Of a stretch of 54,550 bases of DNA, positions 1-9,463 are shown piece by piece (the first letter of the stretch is position 1; each line of letters starts with the position of its first letter). The stretch covers positions 1-54,550 of the forward strand of contig JAAYPO010000005.1 of assembly GCA_012519745.1 (NCBI GenBank), given 5' to 3'. The position numbers and the translations under genes are program-made. The DNA is from Clostridiaceae bacterium (GTDB lineage Bacteria; Bacillota; Clostridia; Acetivibrionales; DTU013). The notes beneath the pieces were generated by a model, which did no database searches, had not been told where the DNA came from, and saw only the letters and a list, made by a program, of their open reading frames with translations.

Positions 1-3000
1 GGTAATGTCATGGGCATAGGCTTCTCCAAAGATGTCCGCGGTTATTTGCTCAGCATAGCTTCTGCCAAAGAGGTCTGTATAAGAGACCATCACAGGGCCG
101 TCCTTGTAGATCGGGAGATTTTCATACGTATCAGAATAACCCTTCTCACTGCCCACAGGATTCGTGAGCTTGACCGGCACACTGAAGGTCAGTGCATTTC
201 CATAGGTATAGACTTTGTCAGGATTTGTGACAGCAGGAGCTTTACCGTCGATATTCAGTTCAAGATCAATTTGTGCATCATTGCCTGCTGCATCAGTTAC
301 ATGCAGTACTGCGGATGACAGCCGGACTCCGGACTTGGCATAGAACAGCAGTTCGATCCTGTCGATCACTTCTCCGGGAATCCACTCGTTTTGCATGAAA
401 ATCCCATAAGCCTCGCTGCCTTTTACAGGGAAGCGGATCGGCGAGGTAATATCTCCCGCCGGCACATCCAGCAGATGGGCGGTATATGCCGAATCAAAGG
501 TGATATAGGCGTCGTCTGTATCATCCCCGGTAATGTCGGCATTAATGGTAAAGCTGCCGTTATCTCTGTTGATGGCATAGCTGTGGTCAACAACCGGCGC
601 CTCTCTGTCGATATAATCGATCACATGGCTCACCTCTGCCGCATTACCGGCCTTATCGACGGCTGTCACTTCTATCCTGCCGTTCCGGCTGAATATATAA
701 GCTCCGTTTTCGGGCTGGACAGACGCTCCGTCTTCATATTCCGCAGTAACGCTGACCTCGATATCTGCGGCAGGAGTATCCATGATATAATGCTCTTCAG
801 CCCCGCCTTCGTTTTTGATCCGGCCGTCCCTTACGGTTTGTATGGTCACAGTCACATCATTATTGGCAGCTTCTCTTTCAGAGACATTCAGGATTATTTC
901 CGGCGGAGTCTCATCTCTTGTAAGGTCGATCCTGTATACGGGAGAATATCTCCTTACAGGCAGATAAGTGAGCTCTCCCGGGAACTCGCCGGCAACCTTT
1001 ATTAAATATTCATTGACCAATTGATAGTATGCGCTCAAGGTTTCACCTTCAGCAAGGGTTCCGCCGATATCCTCAAAAAGATTTGCCAGTTCGATGGCGA
1101 AGCTTCCTTCCTGGCACTGTGCCGGTTGCTCGCAATCGATCGTGATGGATTGCCCGTCAACTTGCAGATCTTCAGCAGTGCCATACAAAACATGGTAGTT
1201 ATGGCCCGGAGCGATGGTCGAAGGGTAATCGGTCATACCTGGAGGATCGCTTATATACTCGCCGCTTATGGAATATTTGTAAAGCATGTTAAAGGCGCTG
1301 TCCGGCATATCGACCTTAAGTATGAGCTGTGGATCATCCCCCTTGAAAAACACCCTGTGAGCCGATACGGTATTGTCTATGATCCTGGTATCGATCCCAT
1401 CGCCTTCGGTCGTAAGATTTGCCCGGACAGCCATATCCGTTTCCCCGAAATCATTATCCGCTGTTTTTACTGATTCGAATATAAGCCCAGGTGTTCTGTT
1501 CTCAAAAGCAAACATGGTGAGGATCTCGCTTCTGTCGATCGGACCATATTGATCCTGGTATTCATATTCGATCCAAAATTCATAGCGTATAAGATTGCCT
1601 TCCTCATCGTAAGCATATGGTGTGATAAGGCTGATATCGACAGGCAGCGTAAAGCTGTAATCCATAAGATACATGGAATTGTTGCCGTCCGGCAGTAATC
1701 TGCTCCTGCCGAGCCTGCTGTTTCCCTCCGCCAGGTTCAGCATGCTTTCGGTCAGATACCATGTCTGGATCGTTTCTTCCGATTCCACGGTTTCATTATT
1801 GAACCGGAAGCTGTAGTCATAATCAGTACCCGGATCACCGGTCGCTGAAGGCTCCATGCTTCCGTCAGACTGGAATATCACTTTCTTCAAAATGACTCTT
1901 GTACCGCCAGGTTCACCGGTCAGTTTAAGAGATTCAAGCCCAAGTACAGGATCGTCCTTCAGTACGAATCCCGCCTCCGCAAAATCGTGGAGAGGAGTGG
2001 TATTCAATGCTGTAGGTCTCACACCCTGGGCCATGGAATCTGATAAGGACAAATTGATCGCGTCTAATAAAACGCTTCCCGGACTTTCAGGATAATACAG
2101 CCCATACCCGTAATGAGGCCAGCTGTCTTCGAAATAATCGACAAAGCTCTTGAACTCCCTGTCTATCCTGTTGCCGCCGGCATCGTTCGTTGAGAAACGG
2201 ATCATCTGCACATCATAGGTCCCGGGCGCATACCTGGTATTGAAAGGTATGAATTCAAAGGTATATCTATCCACGCCTTCGATTTCGCTATGATACCTGC
2301 TGCAAATCGCCAGCACAATGGGCCCGCTGATCTCACTCGACTTTGCCTGTCCGGCGCTGTCCCAGCCATAGGAGTAACCCGCACCCGAGCTGTCATAATT
2401 CCTCCATACCAGGGTACTGCTGTCCAGCGTAAAAGTGACAGATGCAGGCGTAGTCGTACCTATCTCATTCCATGCCCCTCTGAATACATTGCCGTCATTG
2501 TTTTTGAAAATTTCACCGCCGTCCTCTTCAAACTCGGTCCCCCATTCTATCCAGGCATGAGCGTATTCTTCAGCATTCTTGAAGCTTACGGCCGCGGAAA
2601 GCTCCATATCTTTGATTATGTCGCCTGTTTCTTCAGGGGATATACTCTCTACATAGATCTCGCTGCTCTGGTTGTCAAAGGTCAAGTTAAGTAATCTAGC
2701 CGTTTTGTTGCCCGATCCGTCTTCAACCTCGACCCAGAGAGTCCTGTAGTATATTTCATTCTCTGTCATGCCGTTTTCAGCATAGTTGTATTCCAGCGAT
2801 TTATACTCGTTCCTTATGGACCCTTCCTCCGTCCAGGCTGAAGGATAATCTGCGTTGTGGTTATCAAGCCACGCACATCTGTATGTCATAGAACCGCTGT
2901 TATCAAATGCTTTCAGCACTATGCTGAATCCGTCTTTCTTATATCTCCTTTCCAGCTCCACTTTTGGGGCTACCGTATCCAAGGGAGGATCAAACCTGTG

Positions 3001-5115
3001 TCCTGCAAAACCATATCCCACATTTCCCGCAGCGTCGGTTACGTATATGTTCGTACCCAGACCGCTCATCTGAGCATCGCTTTCCGGCAGTTTAATAAAG
3101 AGATAAGCATTTTTTGTATCGGCTTCGCCGAGAGGCACAAGGGGAGCATTAACGCTAAAGTCTTTACCCGTAGCATTTTTCCAATCAGAACCATATGATC
3201 CGTTAGTGCTTACTTGATATTGCATAGCAGAGATGCTGTCCAGATTAGTAGTCACTGAAAATGCAGCGTCCCTCCCATGGAGCGAAGCATCGCTGACAGT
3301 GGCCGTTATCTTGAAAATATTATTCACTTCCTCAGAAAAGTCCGCATTAATAACAGGTGCTTTAAAATCCACATAATAGTTTTTATCAAAAGCAGGCATT
3401 ATTTCCGGTGTTGTGAGCAGATAGCCTGATTCATCCATCTCCGTCTCTCCATCGGGTATGCTGATGGATTGGAGTCTGACCGGGCCTTCGGCAGTATAAT
3501 TTCCAGGTCTCCAATAAAAAGCAAATCTATACCTCAAACTGGTGCGAAGGTGGCCATTTCCACCAATTCGCGTTTCTTGTATACGATTAAATAAAGGTTT
3601 TACATAGTTCCCGCTTCCGTCATCTATGTTCAGTGCTATTTCTGGTATGCGGTCCCCTATAGCTCGGATCTTATTATAATTTATTGTAATGGTCAAAGTA
3701 TCGTCCTTGGTCAGATATTCGTCGATATTGCTGCTGCGGGTGATGGTGACACTTTCGACTATAAAAGGTTCAAAGTCGACGGCGGTCTTGGCAGACACCC
3801 ATTCCCCTCTTTCTGATTTCCTGTTGCTAAACGGTACAGAGTAACTTCCGCTCCGGCTGCCGTTCCTTTCTCCATAAGCGTTTCCGGCCATATCTGTAAG
3901 GTGGTTGTAAATGGCGCTGTTAACCGATGAGGATATGTTCACTGATGACAGTTCATAATAAAGATCCTTGCGTATACTGCTTTGGGGATCCTGTATCTCG
4001 TATTCAAAGATCATGACCGGCGCTGAAGTATTCGCATCCGGAGCATATTCCAGAAAATCCGCGTCCAGCGGCATGGCATCGCTCCCGTCCCTGCCGGTGG
4101 TCTGTATTGTCAGCTTCAGGTCCGCAAGCTCTTCCGGGCTGTCATAGTCCTTGTCGAACTTTACCGGTTCGTCGAATATGACTCCTATGTAAACCTTATC
4201 TCCGATCTTATCATCCTTTACGGCCTCGGCACCCCGCCAGTTGCTGTTTTCCGTTCCATCCGGATTGTATTCCCATGGTCCGTTTTTACTGTATGACAAA
4301 TTCACGGCCTTGATCCTGGGTCCATTATAGTCTCTGCCCACCAGCACTCCATTCTCCATCTCCGTGTGCACCGGTCCTCCGTTGTAGGAACTGCCGTAAT
4401 AACTCATTATCAGATTATTGCCGCCCCAGTCCTTCCATGTGCTGCTGCCGGTAAGGTTCAGCTTGTCATACTCTTTATCGCTGTTTACAGTGTAGTTCAC
4501 CCTCTCCCAGCGGTTTCCGTCAGTACCTGTAAATCTCTTTGTTTCTCCGAAAATATTGATTTCCGCGATAGCGGACTTATTTTTACTTTTTATGCCGTCC
4601 TGCGTGTAACGGCGAACAAAGACCCTGTATGCAAAAGCAAACTTCAGGTCTCCCTTATCCAGCATATTTTTGATATTTCCCTGCGTATATCCCCCGCTCC
4701 TGCCGACAAGTATCCTCCTGAAATCATAGTATACCTTGAAATCCTCGTCCATGTCGTCATTAGAAATCGCGCCGTTAAAGGGATCCTTTTTATTTGTATC
4801 CCCGTATGAGCCTGAACTCCGATATGAGCCAAACTTGTTCAGATTCAGCTTGTATGAGTTCAGAACGCTCAGCTGCTGGCTTGATTTGGATTTAGTAACT
4901 ACTTCCTTATCGTAAATAGTCATATCATAGTCAAAGAACATCAGCTCCTGGCCCCCGGCATTAAGAGGCCGCGGTGCATAGGTAACAGGATTGCCATAGC
5001 TGTTTTCACGCTCCGCGTCTGCCGCCGACACCTGTACATCCATTATTAGCTGCAGGCTTAATAGGATAACTGTTGCAAGAATAGTAAATAAAAAACGGCT
5101 GTGTCTTTTCTTCAT
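1..5115 (-). CDS. Very large secreted protein with Ig-like / D-x-A-G-N repeats (3' end beyond window)
   Basis: The frame stays open from an ATG at 5115 to the window edge, giving at least 1705 residues, and the C-terminus lies outside. AAGGAG sits 9 bases before the ATG. Residues 1-31 form a signal peptide: a Lys/Arg start, then a hydrophobic core, with likely cleavage near VSA-A. The rest is acidic, rich in Tyr/Asp/Asn and predicted beta. It has recurring loop motifs of the type T-D-x-A-G-N (TDMAGN, TDAAGN twice, EDGSGN, DKAGN), which are typical of tandem bacterial Ig-like or cadherin-like surface domains. No catalytic motif or cell-wall anchor is visible in the part present; anchoring could be in the missing C-terminus. 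It is transcribed divergently from a TetR regulator, which may control it. The role is unknown; adhesin, S-layer-associated protein or surface scaffold are inferences. Confidence 0.85.
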   Translation of the reverse strand, partial: MKKRHSRFLFTILATVILLSLQLIMDVQVSAADAERENSYGNPVTYAPRPLNAGGQELMFFDYDMTIYDKEVVTKSKSSQQLSVLNSYKLNLNKFGSYRSSGSYGDTNKKDPFNGAISNDDMDEDFKVYYDFRRILVGRSGGYTQGNIKNMLDKGDLKFAFAYRVFVRRYTQDGIKSKNKSAIAEINIFGETKRFTGTDGNRWERVNYTVNSDKEYDKLNLTGSSTWKDWGGNNLIMSYYGSSYNGGPVHTEMENGVLVGRDYNGPRIKAVNLSYSKNGPWEYNPDGTENSNWRGAEAVKDDKIGDKVYIGVIFDEPVKFDKDYDSPEELADLKLTIQTTGRDGSDAMPLDADFLEYAPDANTSAPVMIFEYEIQDPQSSIRKDLYYELSSVNISSSVNSAIYNHLTDMAGNAYGERNGSRSGSYSVPFSNRKSERGEWVSAKTAVDFEPFIVESVTITRSSNIDEYLTKDDTLTITINYNKIRAIGDRIPEIALNIDDGSGNYVKPLFNRIQETRIGGNGHLRTSLRYRFAFYWRPGNYTAEGPVRLQSISIPDGETEMDESGYLLTTPEIMPAFDKNYYVDFKAPVINADFSEEVNNIFKITATVSDASLHGRDAAFSVTTNLDSISAMQYQVSTNGSYGSDWKNATGKDFSVNAPLVPLGEADTKNAYLFIKLPESDAQMSGLGTNIYVTDAAGNVGYGFAGHRFDPPLDTVAPKVELERRYKKDGFSIVLKAFDNSGSMTYRCAWLDNHNADYPSAWTEEGSIRNEYKSLEYNYAENGMTENEIYYRTLWVEVEDGSGNKTARLLNLTFDNQSSEIYVESISPEETGDIIKDMELSAAVSFKNAEEYAHAWIEWGTEFEEDGGEIFKNNDGNVFRGAWNEIGTTTPASVTFTLDSSTLVWRNYDSSGAGYSYGWDSAGQAKSSEISGPIVLAICSRYHSEIEGVDRYTFEFIPFNTRYAPGTYDVQMIRFSTNDAGGNRIDREFKSFVDYFEDSWPHYGYGLYYPESPGSVLLDAINLSLSDSMAQGVRPTALNTTPLHDFAEAGFVLKDDPVLGLESLKLTGEPGGTRVILKKVIFQSDGSMEPSATGDPGTDYDYSFRFNNETVESEETIQTWYLTESMLNLAEGNSRLGRSRLLPDGNNSMYLMDYSFTLPVDISLITPYAYDEEGNLIRYEFWIEYEYQDQYGPIDRSEILTMFAFENRTPGLIFESVKTADNDFGETDMAVRANLTTEGDGIDTRIIDNTVSAHRVFFKGDDPQLILKVDMPDSAFNMLYKYSISGEYISDPPGMTDYPSTIAPGHNYHVLYGTAEDLQVDGQSITIDCEQPAQCQEGSFAIELANLFEDIGGTLAEGETLSAYYQLVNEYLIKVAGEFPGELTYLPVRRYSPVYRIDLTRDETPPEIILNVSEREAANNDVTVTIQTVRDGRIKNEGGAEEHYIMDTPAADIEVSVTAEYEDGASVQPENGAYIFSRNGRIEVTAVDKAGNAAEVSHVIDYIDREAPVVDHSYAINRDNGSFTINADITGDDTDDAYITFDSAYTAHLLDVPAGDITSPIRFPVKGSEAYGIFMQNEWIPGEVIDRIELLFYAKSGVRLSSAVLHVTDAAGNDAQIDLELNIDGKAPAVTNPDKVYTYGNALTFSVPVKLTNPVGSEKGYSDTYENLPIYKDGPVMVSYTDLFGRSYAEQITADIFGEAYAHDIT

Positions 5116-5217
5116 TAAAATCCACTCCTTTTGCCGGACAGTTCTATGAAATGATATTAAGACAAAACACAAACTACAAAAATCAATTCAATCATGGTAT
5201 AATAACTCTAATAATTC

Positions 5218-5233
5218 AATGACTGTAGTCATT
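5218..5233. promoter_or_regulatory. Palindromic operator candidate between the surface-protein gene and tetR
   Basis: AATGACT-GT-AGTCATT is a perfect 7-bp inverted repeat with a 2-base centre, the size expected of a TetR-family operator. It lies 53 bases before the tetR start and about 100 bases before the divergent surface-protein start, so one bound dimer could control both. A second half-matching pair, TTGAC...GTCAA, lies at 5254-5270 just ahead of the tetR ribosome binding site. That the neighbouring TetR binds here is inferred from position and symmetry only. Confidence 0.5.
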
Positions 5234-5285
5234 CATATTAATTATATGGTTTCTTGACCATGACAGTCAATAAAAAGGGTGAAAA

Positions 5286-5924
5286 ATGTTGAAAAAAGAA
5301 GTTCAAAGTTCAAGAAAGCTCAAAGCAGCCAACACCAAGAAAAAAATCTATGAAACTGCTCGTCAGCTGATCCTGGAACAAGGATATGAAAATGTAAGCG
5401 TGGACTCTATAGTAGAAGCTGCAGGAGTAGCTAAAGGTTCATTTTATGTACACTTTGAATCCAAAGATGCCCTGGTAGTTGATGTGATTGAAGAGATCAC
5501 AAAGATGGCAGACCTGAACTATAAATCCTTCTTAACGACGGTTCCCGACGGCAGCTCCACCCTTGATATGCTTCTTCTTCTGGCAGGGAAAATTTCTGAT
5601 TTTATTGAGTTCAACATTAGCCTGGATAACATGAAGGTGCTTTATAAAACACATTTGACAAAAGCTGTAGATACAACATCAGCAACAAGCTATAACCGGG
5701 AACTCTATACATTGTTCAGCAGAGTATTGGAAATGGGAGTTGAACAGGGAGAGTTAAGAGAAGATATGCCGGTCGCTTCACTGTCAAAACACCTTATTCT
5801 TGCAATAAGAGGCATCACCTTCGAATGGTGCATACGGCATCCCGATTTCGATCTGAAGGAACAGGTCCTGGAACACTTCCGGATTTTGCTGTACGGCTTA
5901 AGAAATCCAAGTGTGTCAGAATAG
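5286..5924 (+). CDS. TetR/AcrR-family transcriptional regulator
   Basis: A 212-residue protein with the TetR layout: an N-terminal helix-turn-helix at about residues 18-66 (Lys-rich first helix, then ARQLILEQGYENVSVDSI and EAAGVAKGSFYVHFESKDAL, ending in the family-typical F-Y-x-H-F-x-x-K-D/E-x-L). A divergent all-helical ligand/dimer domain fills the rest. It starts at ATG 5286 behind AAGGGTG. It is the only plus-strand gene of normal size in the window and points away from the giant surface-protein gene. Most such regulators are repressors acting on themselves and a divergent neighbour, so control of the surface-protein gene is the likeliest role. The ligand cannot be predicted. Confidence 0.9.
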   Translation: MLKKEVQSSRKLKAANTKKKIYETARQLILEQGYENVSVDSIVEAAGVAKGSFYVHFESKDALVVDVIEEITKMADLNYKSFLTTVPDGSSTLDMLLLLAGKISDFIEFNISLDNMKVLYKTHLTKAVDTTSATSYNRELYTLFSRVLEMGVEQGELREDMPVASLSKHLILAIRGITFEWCIRHPDFDLKEQVLEHFRILLYGLRNPSVSE

Positions 5925-5970
5925 ATTCCAGCCTATCTTCCTAAAGGTGGCTGTCCCATATCAAGAACCT

Positions 5971-6061
5971 GATTAAAAACAGATAAAACCTGATTAAAAG
6001 CAGATAAAACCTGATTAAAAACAGATACAACCTTATTAAAAGCAGATAAAACCTGATTAAG
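5971..6061. repeat. 21-bp tandem repeat, about 4.5 copies
   Basis: The unit acctgattaaaaacagataa plus one base is repeated with alternating small variants (aaaacagat / aaagcagat / acaacctta) directly downstream of tetR. The copies alternate A and G at one position. No ORF runs through it. It lies between the tetR stop and a hairpin at 6061-6087. Confidence 0.8.
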
Positions 6062-6087
6062 GCCTTGAGTTGTCGACACTCAGGGCC
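6061..6087 (+). terminator. Hairpin after tetR, possible terminator
   Basis: GGCCTTGAGT and ACTCAGGGCC form a 10-bp stem (one G-T pair) around a 7-base loop. The sequence after it is only weakly T-rich, so it may end tetR transcription inefficiently or be a plain structural repeat. Confidence 0.35.
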
Positions 6088-6342
6088 TTGACATTATAAA
6101 GTGTCATCAGTGTTTTGTCAGGCATCATATTTGATTTGTGTCTATTTCTGTTACATAAAATGTGCGAGGATTACGGGTATACAAGGATTACTGAGCATTA
6201 CTCTATCATACGGACACCTTCAATCAGTCTGTTCAAAATATCAAGTAAGTTATGGTGGATTGGGAAATAAACGACCCTATACTTGAATTTTTGTACCATA
6301 ATGTCTATAACTCAGGTGTTATGTTAATTATTTCCTATCTTT

Positions 6343-6506
6343 CCTGCAAAATTGAGCAAACGGCTGACCAAACTTATAACTTACCTGCAAAATTGAGCAA
6401 ACGGCTGACCAAACTCATAACTTACTTGTAAAAATGAGCAGGCGCACTGTCGGAATTATAACTTACTTGCAAAATTGAGCAGGCGGCTGGCTGGAATCAT
6501 AGTTCG
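6343..6506. repeat. 41-bp tandem repeat, 4 copies
   Basis: Four head-to-tail units start at 6343, 6384, 6425 and 6466. Each begins CTTGCAAAATTGAGCA or a near match and ends ATAACTTA. Units 1 and 2 differ by one or two bases; units 3 and 4 are more diverged. 41 is not a multiple of 3 and no ORF spans the array, so it is non-coding. The rest of 5925-6613 holds no supportable gene. Confidence 0.85.
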
Positions 6507-6525
6507 AGACTGCCCGTATCAATGG

Positions 6526-6567
6526 AAGGGGCTGTCTAAAATGAACTTTGAGACAGCCCCTTCTTTA
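6526..6567. terminator. Strong hairpin between convergent tetR and ppdK
   Basis: AAGGGGCTGTCT and AGACAGCCCCTT form a perfect 12-bp stem with a 13-base loop, followed on the plus strand by CTTTATT. It most likely ends plus-strand transcripts. A weaker hairpin at 6589-6604 followed on the minus strand by GATGGTTTTTATTT lies nearer the ppdK stop and may end ppdK. Confidence 0.6.
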
Positions 6568-6613
6568 TTGATTCAAATAAAAACCATCTTCTCTTCCAAG
6601 AGAAACTCCTGTC

Positions 6614-9241
6614 TTACTTCTTGCCCTTGACAACTGCATGGGCTGCAGCCAGTCTTGCTATCGGAACACGGAACGGTGAGCATGAGACATAGTTCAGGCC
6701 GATCTCGTGGCAGAACTCGACAGAGGACTGGTCGCCTCCATGCTCTCCGCAAATACCGAGCTTGATGTCAGGCCTTGTGGCCTTGCCGCCTGCAACTGCC
6801 ATCTTCATGAGCCTGCCCACGCCATCCTGGTCGATCCTGGCAGTGGGGTCGGATTCGAATATCTTCGCCTGATAGTAATCCTCAAGGATCCTGCCGGCAT
6901 CATCACGGCTGAGTCCGTAAGTCATCTGTGTCAGGTCGTTGGTACCAAAGGAGAAGAATTCAGCTTCCGTAGCGATCTCATCGGCCAGCAGAGCTGCTCT
7001 CGGGATCTCGATCATTGTACCCACTGAGTATTCCAGCTGGACCCCGGCTTCCTTGATGACGGCATCAGCAGTGCTTGTGATGATATCCTTCACAAATTTG
7101 AGCTCCTTTATCTCACAAACCAGCGGTATCATTATTTCAGGAATGACATTCATCCCCTTTTTATTGACGTTGATCGCAGCCTCGATTATTGCCCTTGTCT
7201 GCATCTGTGCGATCTCGGGGTATGAAACAGCCAGGCGGCATCCTCTGTGGCCCATCATCGGGTTGAGCTCATGTAGATTCTTTATGATGTCCTTTAGCTT
7301 GTCATTGGGTATATCCAGCTCCTTTGCAAGCTCTTCTATATCTTCCGCATCCTGGGGAAGGAACTCATGGAGCGGAGGATCGAGGAGTCTGATGGTTACC
7401 GGATAGCCCTTCATTTCGGTAAAGATACCTTCAAAATCACTTCTCTGCATGGGAAGGATCTTCTCAAGAGCCTTTTTCCGCTGCTCTACATTACCGGCTA
7501 CAATCATCTGCCTGAATGCAAATATCCTGTCAGCCTCAAAGAACATATGCTCAGTACGGCAGAGTCCTATGCCCTGGGCTCCGAACTTCAAAGCAACTGC
7601 CGCATCATTGGGAGTATCTGCATTTGCTCTGACCTTCAGTTTCCTGACCTCATCGGCCCATGTCATGAATTTTGCAAAATCACCGGTCAATTCGGGATCC
7701 ACTGTAGGCAGCTGTTCGCCGTATACATTACCGGTGGAACCGTCCAGCGAGATCCAATCGCCCTCGTTGTACCTACGGCCATTTTTATCGACAAAATATT
7801 TTTCCTCATCATTGATGGTAACTTCACCACAGCCCGCAACACAGCAGGTTCCCATACCTCTGGCAACAACTGCCGCATGGGAGGTCATTCCGCCCCTGCC
7901 TGTCAGGATACCCTGGGATACATGCATCCCCTCGATGTCCTCCGGTGAGGTTTCCATCCTTACGAGTATCACCTTTTTCTCTCCGCTGTTGTATGCCTCG
8001 ACAGCATCCTCAGCATTGAAGAATACTTTACCTGTAGCCGCTCCGGGGGAAGCCGGAAGACCTTTTGCAACCGGTGCCGCATTCTTGAGAGCCTTCTGAT
8101 CGAAATTGGGATGGAGCAATGCATCAAGCTGCTTCGGATCCACCTTCAGCAATGCTTCCTCTTTGGTGGCCATTCCTTCGTCCACCAGGTCGACAGCTAT
8201 CTTGAGCGCAGCGGCAGCAGTCCTCTTGCCATTCCTTGTCTGCAGCATGAACAGCTTGCCCTTTTCGATGGTAAACTCCATATCCTGCATATCTCTGTAG
8301 TGATTCTCAAGGGTCTGTGCTATCTCTAAAAACTGATTGTATGCGTCGGGATTTATTTCTCTCATCTTGTCGATGGTCTGAGGAGTCCTTATGCCTGCCA
8401 CAACATCCTCGCCCTGTGCATTCATCAGGAATTCACCATACAGCTTCTTCTCCCCTGTGGACGGATTTCTGGTAAATGCAACGCCGGTACCGGAATCATT
8501 GCCCATATTTCCGTAAACCATCTCCTGCACATTTACTGCGGTGCCCCAGTCGCCGGGGATATCATTGAGTCTTCTGTATACTATAGCTCTAGGGTTGTCC
8601 CATGAACGGAAAACTGCCTTAATGGCTTCCATCAGCTGTGCCTTGGGCTCCTGAGGGAATTCAAAGCCCTTTTCATTTTTGAAGAGCTCCAGATATCTCT
8701 TTACTACTTCCTTCAGATCGTCAGCTGTCAGGTCTGTATCAAGCTTGGCGCCCTTCTCTTCCTTTACAGCGTCAAGTATAGCTTCAAATTTCGGCTTTTC
8801 GACCTCCATCACAACATCGCTGAACATCTGGATAAATCTTCTGTAGCTGTCGTATGCAAATCTGGGATTGTTGGTCAGCTTTGCAAGTCCTTCAACGACC
8901 ACGTCATTAAGGCCAAGGTTCAGTATGGTGTCCATCATGCCGGGCATAGATGCTCTGGCACCTGATCTGACCGATACCAGGAAGGGATTTGCAGGATCGC
9001 CGAACTTCTTTCCGACGATTTCCTCTGTAGCAGCAAGAGCCGCATTTATCTGGTTTTCGATCTCTTCGGAAATCTTCTGTCCGTCCTTATAATACTGAAT
9101 ACAGGCTTCCGTCGTAACTGTGAAGCCTCTCGGCACAGGCAGTCCGAGGCTGGTCATTTCTGCCAGGTTTGCACCTTTGCCTCCAAGAAGGTTCTTCATT
9201 GAGGCGTTGCCTTCCTTAAACAAGTAAACAAATTTCGACAT
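6614..9241 (-). CDS. ppdK: Pyruvate, phosphate dikinase
   Basis: Interconverts pyruvate + ATP + Pi and PEP + AMP + PPi in the cytoplasm; in anaerobes it often runs toward pyruvate in PPi-linked glycolysis. At 875 residues it has the usual full length. An N-terminal ATP-grasp nucleotide-binding domain starts FKEGNASMKNLLGGKGANLAEM. The swivelling His domain has the catalytic signature GRGGMTSHAAVVARGMG at about residue 455. The C-terminal PEP/pyruvate TIM barrel includes LCRTEHMFF, MGHRGCRL, FGTNDLTQ and GICGEHGGD, with the active-site Cys. The start chosen is ATG 9241, because GGAGG lies 5 bases ahead; an ATG 12 bases upstream is part of that ribosome binding site. It follows the electron-transfer locus on the same strand but has its own candidate promoter. 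Confidence 0.97.
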   Translation of the reverse strand: MSKFVYLFKEGNASMKNLLGGKGANLAEMTSLGLPVPRGFTVTTEACIQYYKDGQKISEEIENQINAALAATEEIVGKKFGDPANPFLVSVRSGARASMPGMMDTILNLGLNDVVVEGLAKLTNNPRFAYDSYRRFIQMFSDVVMEVEKPKFEAILDAVKEEKGAKLDTDLTADDLKEVVKRYLELFKNEKGFEFPQEPKAQLMEAIKAVFRSWDNPRAIVYRRLNDIPGDWGTAVNVQEMVYGNMGNDSGTGVAFTRNPSTGEKKLYGEFLMNAQGEDVVAGIRTPQTIDKMREINPDAYNQFLEIAQTLENHYRDMQDMEFTIEKGKLFMLQTRNGKRTAAAALKIAVDLVDEGMATKEEALLKVDPKQLDALLHPNFDQKALKNAAPVAKGLPASPGAATGKVFFNAEDAVEAYNSGEKKVILVRMETSPEDIEGMHVSQGILTGRGGMTSHAAVVARGMGTCCVAGCGEVTINDEEKYFVDKNGRRYNEGDWISLDGSTGNVYGEQLPTVDPELTGDFAKFMTWADEVRKLKVRANADTPNDAAVALKFGAQGIGLCRTEHMFFEADRIFAFRQMIVAGNVEQRKKALEKILPMQRSDFEGIFTEMKGYPVTIRLLDPPLHEFLPQDAEDIEELAKELDIPNDKLKDIIKNLHELNPMMGHRGCRLAVSYPEIAQMQTRAIIEAAINVNKKGMNVIPEIMIPLVCEIKELKFVKDIITSTADAVIKEAGVQLEYSVGTMIEIPRAALLADEIATEAEFFSFGTNDLTQMTYGLSRDDAGRILEDYYQAKIFESDPTARIDQDGVGRLMKMAVAGGKATRPDIKLGICGEHGGDQSSVEFCHEIGLNYVSCSPFRVPIARLAAAHAVVKGKK

Positions 9242-9314
9242 ATATACCTCCATTTATGTATTATGTTATTTGGCTTGGTTAACAAAAGAAATTAATCCTC
9301 AAATTACCCATATC

Positions 9315-9343
9315 ATTATAACACAATATTTTTTATTGGAAAC
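9315..9343 (-). promoter_or_regulatory. Candidate ppdK promoter
   Basis: On the minus strand a perfect -10 TATAAT (9315-9320) is preceded at 17 bases by TTTCC-type bases, a weak -35. The -10 is about 75 bases before the ppdK start. The AT-rich 222-base gap after apbE otherwise holds no gene. Confidence 0.45.
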
Positions 9344-9463
9344 AGTTTTTTTGCTTTTTGTATACTTTGTTCATGAAATCCAAAAAGCATCCTTGTTCCG
9401 CATCATAACATATGCTGCACTAGCTTATAATTTCCCAATATGAATGTTTTTTATTACAATTTA

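Noticed and set aside
391-3198. Several plus-strand ORFs of 60-200 codons in the first 5 kb
   Set aside because: They are antisense shadows of the long minus-strand surface-protein frame, have no ribosome binding sites and encode no recognisable domains.
6101-6286. Small plus-strand ORF after tetR
   Set aside because: No ribosome binding site, biased composition and overlap with hairpin sequence; not supportable as a gene.
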